Part shown: piece by piece, positions 29,166 to 36,138 of the stretch
Layout of the letters: the number at the start of each line of letters is the position of its first letter
Position numbering within the stretch: the stretch's first letter is position 1
Assembly: GCF_003416765.1 (NCBI RefSeq)
Contig: NZ_QSNG01000001.1
Coordinates: 1,204,742-1,268,741, forward strand
DNA from: Paratractidigestivibacter faecalis
GTDB lineage: Bacteria > Actinomycetota > Coriobacteriia > Coriobacteriales > Atopobiaceae
Length of the DNA stretch: 64,000 nt
Reading direction: 5' to 3'
Translations under genes and position numbers: made by a program
The notes under the pieces: model-generated
Databases searched by the model: none
What the model was told of the DNA's origin: nothing
Seen by the model: only the letters and a program-made list of their open reading frames with translations

Positions 29166-29194
29166 GGGGCGGTCCAGGCGGGCCGTCCCTTTTT
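29166..29194 (+). terminator. Rho-independent terminator of the ABC exporter
   Basis: GGGGCGGTC (29166-29174) pairs with GGCCGTCCC (29181-29189) with two G-U pairs, a 6-base loop and then five T. 40 bases after the permease stop. Confidence 0.75.
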
Positions 29195-29236
29195 GTGGCC
29201 CTATACTTCAGGGGACCAGCTACGATGAGGAGGAGC

Positions 29237-29311
29237 ATGAGCGGCCAGACTGTCCCGGAGATTGAGTTCAGGACCTACGACCATCTGCCCGAGGAGGCCA
29301 GCCAGCGATGA
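29237..29311 (+). CDS. 24-codon ORF, probable remnant of a GNAT acetyltransferase
   Basis: A short reading frame with a strong ribosome site (AGGAGGAG) overlaps the yaiI start as ATGA. Its sequence includes EIEFRTYDHLPEEA, which resembles the first strand and helix of some GNAT acetyltransferases. The rest of such a gene is absent. It may now serve only as a leader that couples ribosomes to yaiI. A TATACT hexamer at 29202-29207 could be its -10. Confidence 0.45.
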   Translation: MSGQTVPEIEFRTYDHLPEEASQR

Positions 29312-29790
29312 CCCTCTTCATCGACGCCGACGCCTGCCCCGTCACGGCTGACGCGCTCGCGGTGGCCCGCCGTGCGGGCGTGGCGGTGGTCATTGCGGGA
29401 AACACCACGCAGAACCTGGAGCGGCACGTCAGGCCGGGAGACCCGCGCGACGCCGCGCATGCCAGGCGCGGCTTCTGGGTTGACACGCTGGCCGTGAGCA
29501 CCGGCGCCGACTCGGCGGACTTTGCCATCGTGGAGTCCCTGCAGCCGGGAGACGTCGTGGTCACGCAGGACATCGGCCTGGCCGCAATGGTCCTCGGGCG
29601 CGGCGCCCGGGCCATTGGTGTGAGGGGACGCGTCTACAGCACCGCCACCATAGACTCTGACCTGTTCATCCGTGCCGAGGAGAAGAAGGTGCGCCGGGCA
29701 GGAGGGCGCACTAAGGGCCCCTCCGCCTTCACCGACCGCGACCGCAAACGCTTCGTGGAGAACCTCGAGGGCCTTCTGGGCATCTGGTAG
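29308..29790 (+). CDS. yaiI: YaiI/YqxD family protein (UPF0178, PIN-like NYN fold)
   Basis: 160 residues, full length for the family. LFIDADACPVT at the N-terminus, DSADFAIVESLQPGDVVVTQDIGLAAMVL and RKKGGPSAFT-like GGRTKGPSAFTDRDRKRF are the diagnostic segments, with acidic residues typical of PIN-like nucleases. Activity is not established for the family. Translation is probably coupled to the 24-codon ORF ahead of it. Confidence 0.93.
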   Translation: MTLFIDADACPVTADALAVARRAGVAVVIAGNTTQNLERHVRPGDPRDAAHARRGFWVDTLAVSTGADSADFAIVESLQPGDVVVTQDIGLAAMVLGRGARAIGVRGRVYSTATIDSDLFIRAEEKKVRRAGGRTKGPSAFTDRDRKRFVENLEGLLGIW

Positions 29791-29810
29791 GGTTCGCGGC
29801 GGATTCGCCG

Positions 29811-29842
29811 CCCCTCCCGCCCCCAAATCCGGTCGGGAGGGG
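29811..29842. terminator. GC hairpin after yaiI
   Basis: CCCCTCCCG (29811-29819) pairs perfectly with 29834-29842 around a 14-base loop, 20 bases after the yaiI stop. No U-run follows; it abuts the four-unit repeat element. Confidence 0.5.
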
Positions 29843-29850
29843 CGTCGCCC

Positions 29851-30073
29851 TGCGCAGAAGTCCCCTTCGTGCGAGTGTTTTCCAAAAGTTTGTGCAGAAG
29901 TCCCCTTCGTGTGAGCCTGTTTTTGCCCCTTTTGGCGTTTTTGGCCTTCCGCCGATCACAAAAGCCCAGTTGGCAAATTCCAGATACTCGGCCAGGCCCC
30001 GAAATGGGCTCACACGAAGGGGACTTCTGCACGCTGGAATCGAAATCACTCACACGAAGGGGACTTCTGCGCA
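29851..30073. repeat. Four-unit repeat element, copy 1 (two direct then two inverted units, 40-bp spacing)
   Basis: The 335-base gap between yaiI and a GNAT gene is filled by this element. Units of about 25 bases start TGYGCAGAAGT and end CCTTCGTGYGAG. Two lie in direct order at 29851 and 29891; two lie inverted at 30009-30032 and 30049-30073. Both pairs are spaced exactly 40 bases. The units are nearly identical while the 15-17-base spacers differ, so the units rather than the whole arm are conserved. The 93-base centre is unique. No coding sequence is seen. A related copy is at 49651-49914. Confidence 0.85.
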
Positions 30074-30125
30074 AGGAAAGACTCTCGGGCAGCCAATGAC
30101 CCCGCCCGAGCTCTCGCCGACCCCC

Positions 30126-30671
30126 CTAAAGCTCCAGCCGCATGAGTACGACCTCCTGCCAGCCGGACGTCCGGGAGCGGAAAGCCAGCGGGTTGCGCCC
30201 AAACTCCACGAAGCCCAGGCTCCGGTAGAGACCGATGGCGCTCGCGTTGTCCGCGACGACCTCGAGCTCCGCCTGGACGTAGCCCATCTGCCTGGCGCAC
30301 TCGAGGCAGGCCTCCATCAGCGCACGGCCAATGCCGCGGCCCCAATACGCGCACAGGATGGAGATCCCCAGCTCGCAGCGGTGCCTGTTCTTGAAGCGCC
30401 GTCCGATGGGGTCCACGCTCGCCGTGCCCACGATCTTGCCGCCAACCACGGCACAGACCTCGACGCACCGCGGGCTCTCCGCGCGTCCGGCAAGCTCGTC
30501 CGCAAACCGTCCCTCGTCAAGCGAGTTCTCGTCCGGGTAGCTCAGCAGGTAGTCGGTCTCCGCGTGCGTGACCTGGAAGACGTCAAAGCACTCGCGGGCA
30601 TCCGACGCCTCGGCACTCCTGAGCAGGCACGCGTTGCCGTCCTTGAGGACGACGTCCCTCCGGTACCTCAT
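30126..30671 (-). CDS. GNAT family N-acetyltransferase
   Basis: 181 residues from the ATG at 30671 (GGGAGGGCC upstream). The acetyl-CoA motif is ELGISILCAYWGRGIGRALMEACLECAR, with strand 5 and the following helix in AELEVVADNASAIGLYRSLGFVEFGRNPLAF. The N-terminal half (LRSAEASDARECFDVFQVTHAETDYLLSYPDE) resembles GNATs of the RimJ/RimL-like or YjcK types. Substrate unknown. Divergent from the next GNAT gene with 116 bases between. Confidence 0.9.
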   Translation of the reverse strand: MRYRRDVVLKDGNACLLRSAEASDARECFDVFQVTHAETDYLLSYPDENSLDEGRFADELAGRAESPRCVEVCAVVGGKIVGTASVDPIGRRFKNRHRCELGISILCAYWGRGIGRALMEACLECARQMGYVQAELEVVADNASAIGLYRSLGFVEFGRNPLAFRSRTSGWQEVVLMRLEL

Positions 30672-30787
30672 GGCCCTCCCCTTCCTCGCGCAACCCCCTC
30701 GCGCAATCGTGGGTATTTGCCGCCAGGCGCATGCCCTTGGCGGTTTGGGTTCATAATAGGCCAGCAAAACCGAGGGCAGGAGGCACC

Positions 30788-31393
30788 ATGGCACAGGACG
30801 AATCGCAGGGCACGGGTCAGGAGAGCGTCCGCGAGCCGAGACTCGCCGACTGTGACATGCGCCCCGCCACCGTCGATGACGTGCCCGCCATCGTCGCCAC
30901 GCTCGAGGCCGGCCGCTCCCTTCTGGCCGCCGACGGCATCGACCAGTGGCAGAACGGCACCGGCCCCGACGTAGACCTCGTGACCGAGGACGTCGCGCGC
31001 GGCTGGGGCCGCGTCTTCCTCGTTGACGGGCAGGTGGCGGCCACCGCGGCACTCATAGATGAGCCCGAGCCCAACTATGCGCGCATGCTCGAGGGCGCGT
31101 GGCGGGTACTCGAGGGCGAAGCCGCGCCCGCCGGCGCCTCCTCGGCCTACGCGACCATCCACCGCGTGGCCGTGGCCCCCGCCTTCCGCGGCATGCATGT
31201 GGCACAGCGCTTCTACGCACGGCTCATAGAGGAGGCGCGCGCCCGCGGCTTCGCGGAGATTCGCGCGGACACCCATGCCGACAACGTCCGCATGCAGCAC
31301 GTCATTGCCAGCACCGGCTTCACGCGGGCGGGAACCGTCTGCATGGACGGCAACGAGGCCGACCAGCGCTGGGCCTATCAGCTCTTTCTGTAG
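30788..31393 (+). CDS. GNAT family N-acetyltransferase
   Basis: 201 residues from the ATG at 30788 (AGGAGG upstream). MRPATVDDVPAIVATLEAGRSLL, then GIDQWQNGTGPDVDLVTEDV, the acetyl-CoA site IHRVAVAPAFRGMHVAQRFYARLIEEA and the C-terminal TGFTRAGTVCMDG are seen. It resembles the GNATs whose N-terminus reads GIDQWQxGYP. Substrate unknown. Its stop lies directly on the broken edge of the next gene. Confidence 0.88.
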   Translation: MAQDESQGTGQESVREPRLADCDMRPATVDDVPAIVATLEAGRSLLAADGIDQWQNGTGPDVDLVTEDVARGWGRVFLVDGQVAATAALIDEPEPNYARMLEGAWRVLEGEAAPAGASSAYATIHRVAVAPAFRGMHVAQRFYARLIEEARARGFAEIRADTHADNVRMQHVIASTGFTRAGTVCMDGNEADQRWAYQLFL

Positions 31394-32369
31394 CAGCCGC
31401 CCCGGCGAGGAGCCCGAGGCCGAGCTCGTGGCCATCGCCGACGCCTTCGAGGGCGCCCGCGCGACCGCCGAGGCCGCCGGTGTGCCGTTCTACACCGACC
31501 CGACCCAGATGATGGACGAGGTCAAGCCCGAGGGCGTCATCATCGCCACCCCCAACGGCCTGCACCTCTCCGTTGCCCGCGAGGCCGTCAAGCGCGGCAT
31601 CGTGCCCCTGGTCGAGAAGCCCATTTCCGACAACCTCGAGGACGCCCAGGCCTTTGCCGCCGAGGCCGAGGATGCCGGCGTGCCCGTGCTCGTGGGCCAG
31701 CACCGTCGCCACAACCCCTTCGTCCAGAAGGCCAAGCAGATCATCGAGGGCGGCGAGCTGGGCAAGCTCACCGTCAGCTCCTTCCACTACATGATCTACA
31801 AGAACGACGAGTACTTCGACGTGGAGTGGCGCCGCAAGAAGGGCGCCGGCCCCATCCTGGTCAACCTCGTCCACGACGTGGACCTTCTCCGCTACCTGCT
31901 GGGCGAGCCCATCGCCGTCCAAGGCATGCAGTCCAGCGCGGCCCGCGGCTTTGAGACCGAGGACTCCGCCGTCGTCAACGTGCGCTTCGCCGACGGCTCC
32001 CTGGCGTCCATGACCATCTCCGACGCCACCGCCTCCCCCTGGAACTGGGAGGCCACCGCTCGCGAGGACCCGCAGTACCGCCCGTTTGACGCCGACGCCT
32101 ACTTCATCGGCGGCACCAAGGGGGCCCTGTCCCTGCCGCGCCTGCACCAGGTGAGCTACGACGGCGCCTCCAGCTGGCATAAGCCCCTCAAGCTGGACGT
32201 CCCCGCCGTTGACCCGGCCCTGCCCCACAAGATGCAGCTCAAGCACTTCGTGCGCGTCGTCCGCCGCGAGGAGGAGCCCGTGGTGACCCCCGCCGACAAC
32301 GTCAAGACCCTGCGCACCCTGAACGCCATCAAGCAGGCCGCCGAGACCGGCGAGCTCGTGGAGCTGTAA
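31394..32369 (+). pseudogene. Gfo/Idh/MocA family oxidoreductase lacking its N-terminus
   Basis: From about 31407 the frame encodes a good dehydrogenase (AELVAIADAFEGARATAEAAGV, GVIIATPNGLHLSVAREAVKRGIVPLVEKPISD, then the C-terminal beta-sheet domain with HYMIYKNDEYFDVEWRRKKGAGPILVNLVHDVDLLRYLLG). The first strand and GxGxxG dinucleotide loop, about 25-30 residues, are missing. The GNAT stop stands where they should be, and there is no plausible start or ribosome site. This is best read as a deletion that fused the flank of the GNAT gene to the middle of the dehydrogenase. An internal GTG could start a crippled product. Confidence 0.75.
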
Positions 32370-32397
32370 AGAAGCCAGATGCACTCGCACGACCAAC

Positions 32398-32432
32398 GAC
32401 GCCCTTCTCGCCAGCACGGCGAGAAGGGCGTT
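32398..32432. terminator. Bidirectional hairpin built from the 9-mer motif
   Basis: GCCCTTCTCGCC (32401-32412) and GGCGAGAAGGGC (32418-32429) pair perfectly around AGCAC, extended by two or three more pairs, then GTTATTT on the + strand. It ends the truncated dehydrogenase transcript and is the clearest case of the window-wide 9-mer used as terminator arms. Confidence 0.8.
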
Positions 32433-32482
32433 ATTTGCGGCGGCGGGTTCTTCTCACCTGTCCTCGCCGTCCCCCGCCCCCC

Positions 32483-32554
32483 GCCGTTCCTTTCCTGAAT
32501 CGACGTTTGGCACCCATTTGAGAGACCCAGATGTCGATTTAGGAAAGGAACGGC
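32483..32554. repeat. Long intergenic hairpin (22-bp arms)
   Basis: 32483-32504 pairs with 32533-32554 with a single mismatch (arm starts GCCGTTCCTTTCCT) around a 28-base loop. It lies upstream of the HAD gene, and the motif GGCGAGAAG follows at 32560. Its role may be terminator, processing site or mobile repeat. Confidence 0.7.
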
Positions 32555-32619
32555 AAATCGGCGAGAAGGGCAGCCGCCGACGGCTGCGCTACAATGGCCA
32601 CCACAGCGAGGAGGCAGCC

Positions 32620-33225
32620 ATGGCATCCAGGAGAAACGTCGTCTTTGACATGGGAAACGTGCTCATGACCTTTGACGGGCACGAGTTCTCGCGGGCATTC
32701 ACCAGCAGCAAGGAGGACGCGCAGGCGCTCTATGAGGGAACCTTCGGGCGCGTGGAGTGGTCGCTGCTTGACTCGGGCGCCATCGACCACCAGACCATGC
32801 TGCGCGTGGCCCTAGCGCACACGCCCGAGCGGCTGCACGCATGTGTCCGCGAGTGCCTGGCCCACTGGCCCGAGCACTCGCGCGTCATCGAGCCCACCAA
32901 CGAGCTGGCGCGCCATCTGCACGAGGCCGGCTGGGGCGTCTACGTGCTCTCCAACGCCTCGGACCGCATCGAGGAGCAGCTCAGCCACGCGCCCGTCTTC
33001 GGCGTCCTCGACGGCATCGTGGTCTCCGGCCGCGAGCGCCTCATGAAGCCCGGCACCACCATCTTCCAGCTGCTCTGCAGACGCTACGGGCTCGACCCCG
33101 CCACATGCGTCTTCGTGGACGACAACCCCGACAACTGCGAGGCCACGCGCGTGGCCGGCATGACGGCATTCCACTACACCGGGGACGTCGAGGCGCTGGA
33201 GGAGTGCCTGAAAGCACTCGGGTAG
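32620..33225 (+). CDS. HAD-superfamily phosphatase, YihX-like
   Basis: 201 residues. Motif I is VVFDMGNVLM, with Asp-x-Gly-Asn-Val as in YihX-type sugar-phosphate phosphatases. Motif II is YVLSNAS, motif III the Lys of RLMKPGTTIFQ, and motif IV VFVDDNPDNCEAT. The small four-helix cap lies at about 15-80. Likely acts on a small phosphorylated metabolite such as glucose-1-phosphate. The ATG at 32620 follows GAGGAGGC; TACAAT at 32590-32595 may be the -10. Confidence 0.9.
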   Translation: MASRRNVVFDMGNVLMTFDGHEFSRAFTSSKEDAQALYEGTFGRVEWSLLDSGAIDHQTMLRVALAHTPERLHACVRECLAHWPEHSRVIEPTNELARHLHEAGWGVYVLSNASDRIEEQLSHAPVFGVLDGIVVSGRERLMKPGTTIFQLLCRRYGLDPATCVFVDDNPDNCEATRVAGMTAFHYTGDVEALEECLKALG

Positions 33226-33390
33226 AAGTCTCCCGTCACGTATTCCTCATCATCGAGTCTGCTACATGCAGCTATGTCTACGACACGGGATCCATGCCGT
33301 GATCAGTCGACCGCTACCTAGATGAAAACCCTGCCCCCTACGACACCTCGATATAGCGCCTGGCTTCCAACCACGTCTCCTCACACCAAA

Positions 33391-33405
33391 CGCGCCCCTC
33401 TCGCC
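33391..33405. repeat. Left arm of a hairpin split by the insertion sequence
   Basis: CGCGCCCCTCTCGCC here is the exact complement of 34861-34875. With the IS removed the two arms would flank a 6-base AGCAAC loop, a 15-bp perfect terminator-type hairpin one base different from the 9-mer motif (GGCGAGAGG). The 186 bases from 33226 to the IS show no gene. Confidence 0.8.
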
Positions 33406-33449
33406 AGCAACTGAACTGCACCCCAAAACTTGGACGGCTTAAATAAGAA

Positions 33450-34361
33450 CTACGCCGCAAGGGACTGTCTCCGGAACTCCTCCGGGGTCAGTCCCTTCAG
33501 TTTAACCTGGCGCCTCCTCGTGTTCCAATGGACCACGAAGTCGTCGAGGTCCGCCTTGAAGGACTCGAAGTCCGGCCACGTCCTTCCACGGAAGAACTCG
33601 TCCTTGATGTGGCCGAACACCTGCTCCGTCGCGCCGTTGTCGATGCAGTTGCCCTTCCGGGACATGCTCTGCACCACGCCGGCCTCCTCCAACCGCCTGC
33701 ACCAACCGGCCTGCTGGTACTGCCAGCCCATGTCCGAGTGCAGGATCGGCCTGGAGCCCTTGGGCTTCTTGGACACGAGCTGGTCGAGCAGCTCGTGCTG
33801 CTGAGCCATGTTGGGGTGCAGCGACGTGGACCAGGCGACGATCTCCTTGCTGCCGAAGTCGTAGACCGGCGCGAAGTAGGCCTTGCCCCAGGGCTGCTTG
33901 AACTCGGTGACGTCGGTGCCCATCTTTTCCCACGGCCCGTCGGCGGCGAAGTCCCTGCCGATGACGTTCTCGAAGGTCTTTCCGACCTTGCCCCTGTACG
34001 AGTTGTACCTGTGGTAGTCGGTCTCGCGGCGGATCCCGCAGCTGATGCCCATCTCGCGCATCATCTTCAGCGTCGTCTTGTAGGCTATGCGCACGCCCTG
34101 CTCGGCGCGCAGGCACATGGCGATCTGCCTGTGGCCGCACCCGTTGGCGGTGCGCGAGAATATCTCGGCGGCGGCCTCCCAGAGCTCGGGCCTGGTGGGA
34201 GCCTTCGGGTGCGACAGCGCGTAGTAGTAGCTGGACCGGGCCATGCCGGCGCACTCCAGCAGGCGCCCCAGCCCGTGCCCCTCTTCGCGCAGGACCCTCA
34301 CGGCCTCGACCTTCGCCCTGGTCAGAGCCCGTCCCTCTCGACCAGGGCACGCAATTTTTTT
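33450..34361 (-). CDS. IS3 family transposase OrfB (catalytic, made by -1 frameshift)
   Basis: Read from the A7 slippery site (minus strand, 34361-34355) in the -1 frame. It has an HTH_21-type region (RVLREEGHGLGRLLECAGMARSSYYYAL) and the retroviral-integrase (rve) core: first Asp in MGTDVTEFKQPWG, second in LHSDMGWQYQQ, Glu in NGATEQVFGHIKDEFF. The end VKLKGLTPEEFRRQSL is typical. The complete DDE triad and intact frame indicate an active element. Confidence 0.92.
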   Translation of the reverse strand, partial: KKIACPGREGRALTRAKVEAVRVLREEGHGLGRLLECAGMARSSYYYALSHPKAPTRPELWEAAAEIFSRTANGCGHRQIAMCLRAEQGVRIAYKTTLKMMREMGISCGIRRETDYHRYNSYRGKVGKTFENVIGRDFAADGPWEKMGTDVTEFKQPWGKAYFAPVYDFGSKEIVAWSTSLHPNMAQQHELLDQLVSKKPKGSRPILHSDMGWQYQQAGWCRRLEEAGVVQSMSRKGNCIDNGATEQVFGHIKDEFFRGRTWPDFESFKADLDDFVVHWNTRRRQVKLKGLTPEEFRRQSLAA

Positions 34362-34813
34362 AGGTAGGCCACCTCGGTCTCGAGCCTTCGGCAGCGCTCC
34401 TCGAGCTCCTCCTCGCGGGTCCGCGGCCTCGCCTTGGAACCGCTCGGCCGGCCCTTGGGCCTCGGGCGCAGGGCCTCCGCGCCGCCCCGGCGGTATAGCG
34501 CGCACCACTTCTTGAGCGGCGACATCGACATTATGCCGAACGCCGCCATCGCCTCGGCCTTCGTCATGCCGCCGTCGACCACGGCGGAGGCTGCGGCGAC
34601 CTTCTGCTCGTATGCGTACCTGGCCTGCTTGCCGTCCATGGATAGCAGCACCCCGCTTCCGAACGACCGGTATACGCAGAGCCATTGTCTCACGGTTCCG
34701 CGCGGGACCGACAGCGCCTTCGCCGCAGACTTGTAGCCGTTGCCTCGCTCGAAGAGCCCGATCGCCGCCTTCCTGGCCTCGATGTCGTGCTTCACCCTCA
34801 AGTCGACACGCAT
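34322..34813 (-). CDS. IS3 family transposase OrfA
   Basis: 163 residues from the ATG at 34813 (GGGAGGC upstream). Two helix-turn-helix-like segments (AAIGLFERGNGYKSAAKALSVPRGTVRQWL and KAEAMAAFGIMSMSPLKKWCALYRRGG) precede a leucine-zipper-like end (REEELEERCRRLETEVAYLKKLRAL). It binds the IS ends. The A7 run near its 3' end allows a -1 shift into orfB. Confidence 0.92.
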   Translation of the reverse strand: MRVDLRVKHDIEARKAAIGLFERGNGYKSAAKALSVPRGTVRQWLCVYRSFGSGVLLSMDGKQARYAYEQKVAAASAVVDGGMTKAEAMAAFGIMSMSPLKKWCALYRRGGAEALRPRPKGRPSGSKARPRTREEELEERCRRLETEVAYLKKLRALVERDGL

Positions 34814-34860
34814 AAAAAGCCTCCCATTTCTCGTGTCCAAGAAATGGGAGGCAGTTCAAC

Positions 34861-34875
34861 GGCGAGAGGGGCGCG
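34861..34875. repeat. Right arm of the hairpin split by the insertion sequence
   Basis: GGCGAGAGGGGCGCG, exact complement of 33391-33405 on the other side of the IS. It lies 72 bases downstream of the leftward aroG-type gene and probably served as its terminator before the insertion. Confidence 0.8.
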
Positions 34876-34947
34876 TCTTCGTTACGTCATCGAACCCGTC
34901 CCAAGTCTGCGCAAAAAGGAACACGTCCCCAATTTGCGGGGGCGGGG

Positions 34948-35976
34948 CTAGATGCGGTCGGCGATCTGGCGGATGAGGGCCTCGGTCTTGTCCCAGCCAA
35001 GGCAGGCGTCGGTGATGGACTTGCCGTAGACGCCGCCATCCACGGACTGGTTGCCGTCCTCAAGGTAGGACTCCACCATGAAGCCCTTGACCATGCCGGC
35101 GATGTCCTGGTTGCGGCGGCAGGAGTCCAGGACCTCCTTGCAGATGCGGGTCTGCTCGAGCGGGCGCTTGCCGGAGTTGTCGTGGTTGCAGTCCACCACC
35201 ACAGAGGGGTTCTCGAAGGTCTCGCTCGTGTAGCGGCTGGCCAGGCGCTCCAGGTGCTCGTAGTGGTAGTTGGGGTAGTTGCGGCCGTCCAGGCCGATGT
35301 AGCCGCGCAGCACGGCGTGGGCCAGCGGGTTGCCCTCGGTGGAGACCTCCCAGTTGCGGAAGATGAAGGACTGCTTGGCCTGGGCCGCGTAGATGGAGTT
35401 CATCATCACGGTGGTGGAGCCGGCGGTGGGGTTCTTCATGCCCACGGGCACGGAGATGCCGCTGGCCACCAGGCGGTGCTCCTGGTTCTCAACCGAGCGG
35501 GCGCCCACGGCCACGTAGGAGAGAAGGTCAACCAGGTACTGGTAGTTGGAGGGGTAGAGCATCTCGTCGGCCGTGAAGAAGCCCGTCTCCTCAATGACGC
35601 GCAGATGCATGTGGCGGATGGCCTTCACGCCCTCCAGCAGGTCATCGGGGGCCTCGGGGTCCGGGTTGTGGAGAAGGCCCTTGTAGCCGGTGCCCTTGGT
35701 GCGCGGCTTGTTGGTGTAGACGCGCGGGATGACGACGAGCTTGTCCCTGACCTCGTCGGCCACGCCGGCCAGGTGGTTCATGTAGTCCAGCACGGAGTCC
35801 TCGCGGTCCGCGGAGCACGGGCCGATGATGAGCACGCGGCGCTTGTCCTCGCCGCGGAAGATGTCGGCCACCTCCTGGTCAAAGGCAACCTTCTTCTGGG
35901 CCATCTCGGCCGAGAGGGGCATCTCCTCGCGGATCTCCGCGGGAATGGGAAGCTTGCGCTTGAAGTTCATTGCCAT
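34948..35976 (-). CDS. aroG: 3-deoxy-7-phosphoheptulonate (DAHP) synthase, type I
   Basis: First step of the shikimate pathway, joining PEP and erythrose-4-phosphate. 342 residues from the ATG at 35976 (GGGAGAACC upstream). IIGPCSADRED, RVYTNKPRTKGTGYKGLLHNP, GARSVENQEHRLVASGISVPVGMKNPTAG, DCNHDNSGK and MVKGFMVESYLEDGNQ are the PEP- and metal-binding motifs of the AroFGH class. Which aromatic amino acid feeds back cannot be told. Divergent from the dipeptidase gene. Confidence 0.96.
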   Translation of the reverse strand: MAMNFKRKLPIPAEIREEMPLSAEMAQKKVAFDQEVADIFRGEDKRRVLIIGPCSADREDSVLDYMNHLAGVADEVRDKLVVIPRVYTNKPRTKGTGYKGLLHNPDPEAPDDLLEGVKAIRHMHLRVIEETGFFTADEMLYPSNYQYLVDLLSYVAVGARSVENQEHRLVASGISVPVGMKNPTAGSTTVMMNSIYAAQAKQSFIFRNWEVSTEGNPLAHAVLRGYIGLDGRNYPNYHYEHLERLASRYTSETFENPSVVVDCNHDNSGKRPLEQTRICKEVLDSCRRNQDIAGMVKGFMVESYLEDGNQSVDGGVYGKSITDACLGWDKTEALIRQIADRI

Positions 35977-36138
35977 GTGGTTCTCCCTGTTCAGGTTGTT
36001 GCTCGTTGCATTATCGTGGCCGCGTCGCACCCGCGCAACCGCGTGCGGCTAACATGTAACCGTCCATCAACTCGCGTCGGCCCAGCTGGCGAGAAGCGCG
36101 CCTCTCGCCTCTTGCTGCCGACGCAGAAGGGAGGGCAC

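Larger units (their letters stand above)
33412..34857 (-). mobile_element. IS3 family (IS150-like) insertion sequence, complete copy
   Basis: About 1446 bp. The ends are inverted: left TGAACTGCACCCCAAAACTT, right (complement) TGAACTGCCTCCCATTTCTT when one more base is counted, sharing TGAACTGC and CTTGGAC. The probable 3-bp target duplication is AAC (33409-33411 and 34858-34860). Two overlapping frames, orfA and orfB, are joined by an A7 slippery run. A copy differing by very few bases starts at 62720 in the same orientation. Confidence 0.92.

Noticed and set aside
29851-30073. Four-unit element as a CRISPR array or tandem repeat
   Set aside because: Half of the units are inverted and spacers are about 15 bases.
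30788-32369. GNAT-dehydrogenase fusion protein
   Set aside because: The GNAT gene has a stop codon and the dehydrogenase is in a different frame.
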